Shown one piece after another: positions 6,743 through 11,109 of a DNA stretch of 11,109 nucleotides. This stretch comes from Desulfobacteraceae bacterium (lineage in GTDB: Bacteria > Desulfobacterota > Desulfobacteria > Desulfobacterales > UBA11574). The translations under genes and the position numbers were made by a program. The stretch spans positions 1 through 11,109 of the forward strand of contig JABMQM010000431.1 of assembly GCA_013203195.1 (NCBI GenBank), in the 5' to 3' direction. The notes below the pieces were generated by a model, which saw only the letters and a program-made list of their open reading frames with translations, was not told where the DNA came from and searched no databases. Position 1 is the first letter of the stretch. Every line of letters begins with the position of its first letter.

Positions 6743-8221
6743 TTATTGCTCATCGGCGGCACCATCTTTGCCAGACTCAATCCGGGCAGGCGCATCCTCA
6801 CCTTCGGCGGTATCTTTTTCAGCAGCTTCCCCGGTATCCGAATCCTCTGCATCATCTTCGCCAGACTCAATCCGGACAGGCGCATCTTCACCTTCGGCGG
6901 TACCTTTTTCAGCAGCTTCCCCGGTATCCGAATCCTCTGCATCATCTGGCTCAGCTTCTATGGATGCCGCCTCAATTTGCTCTATATTTGCTAAATAATC
7001 TTTTGCAGTTTCAACCAGCTTTTTAGCTTTTTCTTGGCCGATTCCCCTGATTTGGACCAAATCTTCTATGGCCGCATGTCTGAGTTCTTCGGCAGAATAA
7101 AACCCTTTTTCATACAAAACATCTGCCAGGCTGATGCCAACGCCCGCCAGTGCCGTCAGAGAGTTGTAGCCGTCCTGCATGGCCTCGCTGTATCGCGATT
7201 CACTGGTGACATCAAGACGCCACTTGGTCAGCTTTGAGGCCAGTCGTACGTTCTGGCCTTTTTTACCAATCGCAATCGAAAGAAATTCGTCAGGAACAAT
7301 AACTTCCATACTGCGGTTTTGTTCATCGATAATGACTCTGGATATTTCTGCAGGCGCCAGCGCGTTACACACGAATTTTGCCGAATCAATATGATAGGGT
7401 ATAATATCTATCTTCTCACCCTTGAGTTCCTGCACAACGTTTTGAACCCGACTTCCTTTCATGCCTACACAGGCACCCACCGGATCAATATCAGAATCAT
7501 TTGAAGTTACGGCAATTTTTGCCCGCACTCCCGGCTCACGGGCCGCACCCATGATGGAAACAATACCCTCACTGATTTCAGGCACTTCTGTTTGGAAAAG
7601 ATTTATCAAAAAGTTAGGATGCGTTCTTGAAAGAAGAATCTGAGGTCCGCGCGTTTCATAAAGGACATCATGTATATAAGCTCGGACACGATCACCTCGC
7701 CGGTAATTCTCCCTGGGAACCTGCTCTTTATACAACAGGATTCCTTCTGTATGCCCCAGATTAACAATAATATCATTGCGGTCAAAACGCTGAACAATTC
7801 CATTGATGACTTCACCTTTGCGATCGATAAAACTGGCGTAAATCGCATCCCTTTCGGCATCCTTCATTTTCTGGATAATTACCTGTTTAGCCGACTGGGC
7901 CGCTATGCGTCCGAAGGTGGATGTATCGATTTTTATGCCCAGGCTGTCGCCAACCTGGCACTCCGGATCCAGCTTGCGCCCTTCTTCGAGACTGATTTGA
8001 AGATCCGCCTCTGTAACTACTTCGGCCACATCTTGAAACTGGAAGACTTCGAGTTCACCGACCTCTTCGTTGTATTGCACCTCGATATCGACCTTGACCC
8101 CAAGCTTTTTCCTGGCAGCAGATTCTAATGCCTCCTGCAGAGCCTTGATAAGGACTTCACGGTCAATACCTTTGTCGCGGCTGACCTGCTCAACAACGCG
8201 TTTTATATCTGATATTAACAT
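6743..8221 (-). CDS. nusA: Transcription termination/antitermination factor NusA
   Basis: NusA binds RNA polymerase and nascent RNA and controls pausing, termination and antitermination. The 492-residue protein shows an N-terminal polymerase-binding domain (about 1-130), an S1 domain (about 135-200), KH1 with the GMKG loop (253-256), KH2 with the GKKG loop (319-322), and a helix-hairpin-helix region (about 356-408, containing LAGVGISLADVL and IRGIGQEKAKKL). An acidic tail (about 412-492) follows in place of a second E. coli-type acidic repeat domain. The tail contains two consecutive 30-residue repeats (426-455 and 456-485). The ATG has GGAG about 7 nt upstream. rimP ends 37 bp upstream. The body is ordinary; the duplicated tail is the unusual part. 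Confidence 0.98.
   Translation of the reverse strand: MLISDIKRVVEQVSRDKGIDREVLIKALQEALESAARKKLGVKVDIEVQYNEEVGELEVFQFQDVAEVVTEADLQISLEEGRKLDPECQVGDSLGIKIDTSTFGRIAAQSAKQVIIQKMKDAERDAIYASFIDRKGEVINGIVQRFDRNDIIVNLGHTEGILLYKEQVPRENYRRGDRVRAYIHDVLYETRGPQILLSRTHPNFLINLFQTEVPEISEGIVSIMGAAREPGVRAKIAVTSNDSDIDPVGACVGMKGSRVQNVVQELKGEKIDIIPYHIDSAKFVCNALAPAEISRVIIDEQNRSMEVIVPDEFLSIAIGKKGQNVRLASKLTKWRLDVTSESRYSEAMQDGYNSLTALAGVGISLADVLYEKGFYSAEELRHAAIEDLVQIRGIGQEKAKKLVETAKDYLANIEQIEAASIEAEPDDAEDSDTGEAAEKGTAEGEDAPVRIESGEDDAEDSDTGEAAEKDTAEGEDAPARIESGKDGAADEQ
6767..6946 (-). repeat. 90-bp in-frame tandem duplication within nusA
   Basis: Two adjacent 90-bp units, 6857-6946 and 6767-6856, encode residues 426-455 and 456-485 of NusA. 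By direct comparison they differ at 4 of 90 bases, and three of those changes alter the protein (Gly440/Asp470, Val449/Ala479, Glu455/Lys485). Each unit starts DDAEDSDTGEAAEK and ends with an RIESG motif. The near identity indicates a recent duplication, or homogenisation by recombination or slippage. Confidence 0.95.
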
Positions 8222-8258
8222 CGGTCTTCTCCGTTATCTAACTTTAAAAACGGGCAGA

Positions 8259-8792
8259 TTAATCAGCAAGCTGTGCTCGGGCAATCTCACTAAAAGGAAT
8301 AGAAACGATAATACCTTCGACTGCCAGTTTTACTATCTCTGCTGATGTGCCCGACAGGACGCCTTTGAAATTCTTCTGCCCCTCAATAGGCTGCATGGTC
8401 CTGATTTTTGCCTGTCTCCCTATGAATCTTTCATAGTCGGGTCTTTTTGACAAAGGGCGGTTCGGTCCCGGTGATGAAACTTCAAGCCTATAAGGCCCTA
8501 TGTTTTCAAGATAGACGTCAAGAAGGTCACCCCCTTGACGGCTTATATTGATACAGTCATCTAAGATCACCCCGCCAGGGCCGTCTATGTAAAAGCGCAG
8601 TATCCTGCCGCCGGGTTCCCGCTGAAACTCAACATGCACGAGTTCCAGGCCCTCGGTTGCACATAATGCTTCAATTAAATCCCTGATCTGCGCGATAATT
8701 TTTTTCTCGCTATCTGCAGACCGGTTTTCTGTGCTGTGGCCTTTTGCCTTGGCTCCTTGTTTTCTTTTCGTTTTTTTTCTTTGCCCTTTCAC
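8259..8792 (-). CDS. rimP: Ribosome maturation factor RimP
   Basis: RimP binds the free 30S subunit and helps late assembly of its head region. The 177-residue protein contains the RimP N-terminal domain from about residue 30 (EKKIIAQIRDLIEALC), with LELVHVEFQREPGGRILRFY, and the most recognisable motif YRLEVSSPGPNRPLSKRPDY. The C-terminal SH3-like domain ends in FSEIARAQLAD. The start is GTG at 8792-8790: an in-frame TAA lies three codons upstream, and there is no other in-frame ATG, GTG or TTG before the conserved domain. There is no good Shine-Dalgarno sequence. The first 30 or so residues form an extra Lys/Arg-rich extension. It is the first gene of the cluster, 37 bp before nusA, and its leader carries two hairpins. 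Confidence 0.94.
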   Translation of the reverse strand: MKGQRKKTKRKQGAKAKGHSTENRSADSEKKIIAQIRDLIEALCATEGLELVHVEFQREPGGRILRFYIDGPGGVILDDCINISRQGGDLLDVYLENIGPYRLEVSSPGPNRPLSKRPDYERFIGRQAKIRTMQPIEGQKNFKGVLSGTSAEIVKLAVEGIIVSIPFSEIARAQLAD

Positions 8793-8827
8793 AAGTCTTT
8801 AGCGTAAAAACAATTTCCTTTTTAAAA

Positions 8828-8867
8828 GCGGCAAAGCCGCGTTATATAAAATCGCTTTAGCGATTTT
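8828..8867 (-). promoter_or_regulatory. Two-hairpin leader upstream of rimP
   Basis: On the minus strand the first hairpin is an 8-bp stem (arms AAAATCGC 8848-8855 and GCGATTTT 8860-8867, 4-nt loop), followed by a 5-bp G+C stem (GCGGC 8828-8832 and GCCGC 8836-8840, 3-nt loop) with TTTTAAAAAGG after it. The second hairpin has a weak terminator look, with only four T residues. The module resembles that at 3446-3499 upstream of rbfA. No convincing promoter hexamers were seen for rimP in this stretch. Confidence 0.5.
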
Positions 8868-8875
8868 TATTACTT

Positions 8876-8906
8876 AACAAAAACAAAAACGGGCTGTGGC
8901 CCGTTT
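8876..8906 (-). terminator. Intrinsic terminator after tRNA-Gly
   Basis: A perfect 8-bp stem (AAACGGGC 8887-8894 with GCCCGTTT 8899-8906, loop TGTG on the + strand) is followed on the minus strand by TTGTTTTTGTT. This is a standard Rho-independent terminator for the tRNA transcript and should separate it from the rimP operon. It lies about 150 bp past the tRNA 3' end. Confidence 0.85.
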
Positions 8907-9053
8907 CCGCTTGCGATGGTAGATCTTTTGTCGTGGACCGTAAATATTAAGTGTTCATGCAAGTATCCATACGGAATAAATTAACTCCAAGCCACACCCG
9001 CCGCCAAAAGTTCTATCTTCACAACCTTTATAATGAAAAAGGCGTTCTATCTA

Positions 9054-9128
9054 TGGAGCGGGCAACGAGATTTGAACTCGCGACTCCAAGCTTGGGAAGC
9101 TTGTACTCTACCACTGAGTTATGCCCGC
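9054..9128 (-). tRNA. tRNA-Gly, anticodon CCC
   Basis: The minus strand folds into a full cloverleaf of 75 nt. The acceptor stem is GCGGGCA paired with TGCCCGC, the D stem ACTC with GAGT, the anticodon stem CAAGC with GCTTG around the loop TTCCCAA, and the T stem GCGAG with CTCGT around TTCAAAT. The anticodon is CCC, which reads GGG glycine codons. The discriminator base is T and the 3' CCA is encoded (9056-9054). It lies upstream of rimP in the same orientation, recalling the tRNA gene metY before rimP in E. coli, but a strong terminator stands between them. Confidence 0.97.
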
Positions 9129-9142
9129 GCAATAAATAGATT

Positions 9143-9171
9143 AAACTATTATAAAAAAAAACCCTTGTCAA
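9143..9171 (-). promoter_or_regulatory. Probable sigma-70-type promoter of tRNA-Gly
   Basis: On the minus strand a perfect -35 hexamer TTGACA (9171-9166) is followed after 17 nt by TAGTTT (9148-9143), placing a start site a few bases before the tRNA. A perfect TATAAT (9153-9148) is also present but only 12 nt from TTGACA, too close to pair with it in the usual way. The nine-T run between them is notable and could slip in length, changing the spacing. Confidence 0.6.
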
Positions 9172-9275
9172 TATTTTTCAAGCATATTTGTAACTGCATC
9201 AAAGAATGTGAAAAGACGTGATAATTTTGATGTGCTGATGGAATTGGCGGTTTATAAAAAGGCAGAAAAATCAAG

Positions 9276-9623
9276 CTATTCTATGAGGTCCCTAATCTGT
9301 TTGAGTTCTGATCGGATTTCATCCACAGTGATGGGTGCAGACTTTTCTTTGAGATCGCCGGTTGTGGCCCTCAGGTGCTGTTTGGCTCCCCGGATAGTAA
9401 ATTTTTCATTATACAGAAGATGCTTGATCTTTAAAATTAGCTCCACATCAATCTTTCTGTACAGTCGATGGCCTGATGGTGTTCGCTTTGGTTTTATTCT
9501 TTTGAATTCAGTTTCCCAGAACCTTAAAACATATGCCGGAACCCCTGTAATTGCGCTGACTTCTCCAACTTTGAAGTACAGCTTATCAGGCAGCTCTTTT
9601 TGATCAGGCTTATTGTTTTGCAT
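9276..9623 (-). CDS. MerR-family winged helix-turn-helix transcriptional regulator
   Basis: The 115-residue protein has a MerR-type DNA-binding domain: helix-turn-helix at about 17-40 (FKVGEVSAITGVPAYVLRFW), wing at about 47-61 (RTPSGHRLYRKIDVE) and a second two-helix segment at about 66-84. A short C-terminal helix (about 98-115) replaces the long dimerisation coiled coil and effector domain of classical MerR proteins. There is no cysteine, so metal or redox sensing of the MerR/SoxR kind is unlikely; the ligand and targets are unknown. The ATG at 9623-9621 has a G-rich stretch (GGTGGGG) 8 nt upstream; a TTG seven codons earlier is possible. It is transcribed away from rimO, with 245 bp between the two starts, and lies about 150 bp upstream of tRNA-Gly. 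Confidence 0.85.
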   Translation of the reverse strand: MQNNKPDQKELPDKLYFKVGEVSAITGVPAYVLRFWETEFKRIKPKRTPSGHRLYRKIDVELILKIKHLLYNEKFTIRGAKQHLRATTGDLKEKSAPITVDEIRSELKQIRDLIE

Positions 9624-9682
9624 CTTAATACCCCACCCGGACAAGACGTAACCAAACAGGACATATTAAAACTTTAATCACC

Positions 9683-9782
9683 TGTGCCATTTAACAAGCT
9701 GATACTGGACACTGGATGCTTGATGCTGGATAAAATAAGGATAGCATCCTGTTAAAATCCAGTATCCAGAAACTAGCATCAA
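9683..9782 (+). repeat. Dispersed repeat, copy B, with nested inverted repeats (MerR-rimO spacer)
   Basis: Positions 9683-9709 and 9731-9742 match the repeat at 3827-3865; a 21-bp insertion built of CTGGATGCT-like units separates the two parts. The region also folds on itself: GATACTGGA (9701-9709) complements TCCAGTATC (9758-9766), TTGATGCT (9720-9727) complements AGCATCAA (9775-9782), and AGGAT/ATCCT (9738-9750) forms an inner hairpin. It looks like a small mobile or slippage-prone extragenic element. No coding capacity is visible, and no clear promoter for rimO was found around it. Confidence 0.65.
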
Positions 9783-9868
9783 TCATCTTCTCCATAAAGG
9801 CATTACAAGGTGCTATAAAATATTTTGCCACAAAATGCACAAATTTGATCACTAAGAAAATAAAAAAC

Positions 9869-11109
9869 ATGAAAATTCATCTTGTCAGTCTGGGCTGTGC
9901 CAAAAACCTTGTTGACAGTGAAATGATGCTGGGCCGCTTGGTGCAAGCCGGATGGCCCCATACAACAGACCCGCGCGAGGCCGATACTATCATTATCAAT
10001 ACCTGCAGTTTTATCGAATCTGCTACAAATGAATCCATTGATACAATCCTTGAAATGGCAAAGTTCAAAAAGTCCGGAGTCTGCCGGCGCCTGATTGTTG
10101 CCGGATGTCTTCCTGAGCGTTTCAGGGAAGAAATCGTTGATTCTCTGCCGGAAGTTGACTTTTTTTTAGGGACAGGTGCCTTTCACGAAATCGAAAAGGC
10201 CGTTAAAGGCCCGGCAGAACCGTCGGTGTGCCACCTGCCGGACCCGTACTCTCAAGACCTTCAAGAGCAGATAGCGCCCAGGCTGTTAAGTTCTCCTCAT
10301 ATGGCATATCTTAAAATTGCCGAAGGCTGCAGCCAGCATTGCACCTATTGTATCATTCCAAAGCTGCGCGGGAAACAAAAAAGCCGGCCCCTTGAAAATA
10401 TAGTTGCCGAAGCACGCTTTCTGATTTCAAACGGCATCAAAGAGCTGATACTGGTTGCTCAGGATACCACCGCTTATGGAAACGACCTGGACCCAACGTT
10501 CTCCCTTGACCATGTGCTGAAAAACATTGCAGATATATCTAATGACGTCTGGGTAAGATTACTCTATGCTCACCCGCAAAGTCTCGGCCCTGATGTCATT
10601 CAGACAGTTGCAGCATACCCGAATATATGTTCTTATTTTGACATTCCCATTCAGCATGCAAGCAACAGACTTTTAAAAAAAATGGGGAGAAACTATACAT
10701 CCGATCACCTTTTCAGGCTTTTTGATAAAATAAGATCGTTTGTGCCCCAGGCAGTACTGCGAACGACAGTAATGGTCGGCTTTCCCGGAGAAACAGACAA
10801 AGATTACAAAGCCCTTATGAATTTTGTCGATGAAATCCGTTTTGATCACCTGGGTGTTTTTGTCTACTCCGATTCCAAAGACCTCCCGTCTCACAAGCTT
10901 TCCGGTCACATTCCGGAAAAAGTGGCAAAGGATCGCTGCGACCGGCTGATGTTACGCCAATCAAAAATTTCTTTTGAGAACAACCGGAAACATATCGGAA
11001 AGACTTATGAGGTGCTGGTGGAAACCCAAGCCAAAAACAACCTTTTCACCGGCCGTACATTTTTCCAAACTCCGGAAGTAGACGGTATTACCTATATTCA
11101 TTCCGAAAA
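9869..11109 (+). CDS. rimO: Ribosomal protein S12 methylthiotransferase RimO, 3' end missing
   Basis: RimO is a radical SAM enzyme that adds a methylthio group to the beta carbon of the conserved aspartate of ribosomal protein S12. The 413 complete codons cover the N-terminal UPF0004 domain with cluster-binding cysteines at 10 (VSLGCAKN), 46 (INTCSF) and 80 (VAGCLPER), then the radical SAM cluster C154-x3-C158-x2-C161 in CSQHCTYC. Further support comes from YAHPQ, FDIPIQHAS and MVGFPGE. VSLGCAKNLVDSE favours RimO over its tRNA-modifying relative MiaB. The visible part ends near the beginning of the TRAM domain, and the gene runs off the right edge. The ATG at 9869 has only a weak upstream purine run. 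It is the only plus-strand gene, divergent from the MerR-like gene. Confidence 0.96.
   Translation, partial: MKIHLVSLGCAKNLVDSEMMLGRLVQAGWPHTTDPREADTIIINTCSFIESATNESIDTILEMAKFKKSGVCRRLIVAGCLPERFREEIVDSLPEVDFFLGTGAFHEIEKAVKGPAEPSVCHLPDPYSQDLQEQIAPRLLSSPHMAYLKIAEGCSQHCTYCIIPKLRGKQKSRPLENIVAEARFLISNGIKELILVAQDTTAYGNDLDPTFSLDHVLKNIADISNDVWVRLLYAHPQSLGPDVIQTVAAYPNICSYFDIPIQHASNRLLKKMGRNYTSDHLFRLFDKIRSFVPQAVLRTTVMVGFPGETDKDYKALMNFVDEIRFDHLGVFVYSDSKDLPSHKLSGHIPEKVAKDRCDRLMLRQSKISFENNRKHIGKTYEVLVETQAKNNLFTGRTFFQTPEVDGITYIHSE

Noticed and set aside
6718..6945. Small open frames with repeated blocks on both strands at the end of nusA
   Set aside because: The repeated peptides are out-of-frame readings of the 90-bp tandem duplication in nusA, not separate genes.
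8841..8880. TTGTTA and TATATA boxes as a rimP promoter
   Set aside because: The spacing is 26 nt, and at 17 nt from either box no acceptable partner hexamer is present.
8951..9139. Short plus-strand frame containing ATRFELATPSLGSLYSTTEL
   Set aside because: This is the translation of the antisense strand of tRNA-Gly, a well-known source of false small proteins.
1..11109. CRISPR array, insertion sequence, toxin-antitoxin or defence genes
   Set aside because: No regularly spaced repeats, transposase, or such protein families are visible; every sizeable frame is explained by a housekeeping gene or its shadow.

Overview
The window is a chromosomal housekeeping segment dominated by the conserved translation and RNA-metabolism cluster. 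On the minus strand it reads rimP, nusA, infB, ylxP (DUF503), rbfA, nrnA (DHH/DHHA1), truB, rpsO, pnp. This order resembles the E. coli metY-rimP-nusA-infB-rbfA-truB-rpsO-pnp operon, with ylxP and nrnA added. That expanded order, a MerR-like gene beside rimO, moderate G+C and hairpin-rich spacers suggest a sulfate-reducer-type deltaproteobacterium (Desulfobacterota). The taxon is an inference from gene order and protein style, not from a search.

Layout. Positions 1-482 hold the 5' part of pnp, which runs off the left edge. Positions 483-707 carry two hairpins between rpsO and pnp. rpsO (708-977) is followed, going upstream on the minus strand, by a 222-bp palindrome-rich spacer and then truB, nrnA, rbfA, ylxP, infB, nusA and rimP, up to 8792. 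The nrnA and rbfA reading frames overlap; the other spacers range from 16 to 222 bp and hold hairpins or dispersed repeats. A tRNA-Gly(CCC) gene lies upstream of rimP in the same orientation, with its own promoter-like sequence and a strong intrinsic terminator before rimP. Next comes a small MerR-type HTH gene on the minus strand. On the plus strand, transcribed away from it, is rimO, truncated by the right edge.

How the genes fit together. RimP and RbfA help mature the 30S subunit, IF2 drives initiation, S15 is a primary 16S rRNA binder, TruB makes tRNA pseudouridine 55, NusA controls elongation and termination, PNPase and NrnA degrade RNA down to short oligonucleotides, and RimO modifies ribosomal protein S12. 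The window is therefore almost entirely ribosome biogenesis and RNA turnover.

I found no mobile-element gene, CRISPR array, defence system or clearly novel coding system. The unusual content is at a finer scale: a 90-bp in-frame tandem duplication in the acidic tail of nusA; mutually exclusive hairpins, one terminator-like, between nusA and infB; a shared two-hairpin leader before rimP and rbfA; and a dispersed repeat of about 39 bp that lies upstream of both ylxP and rimO.
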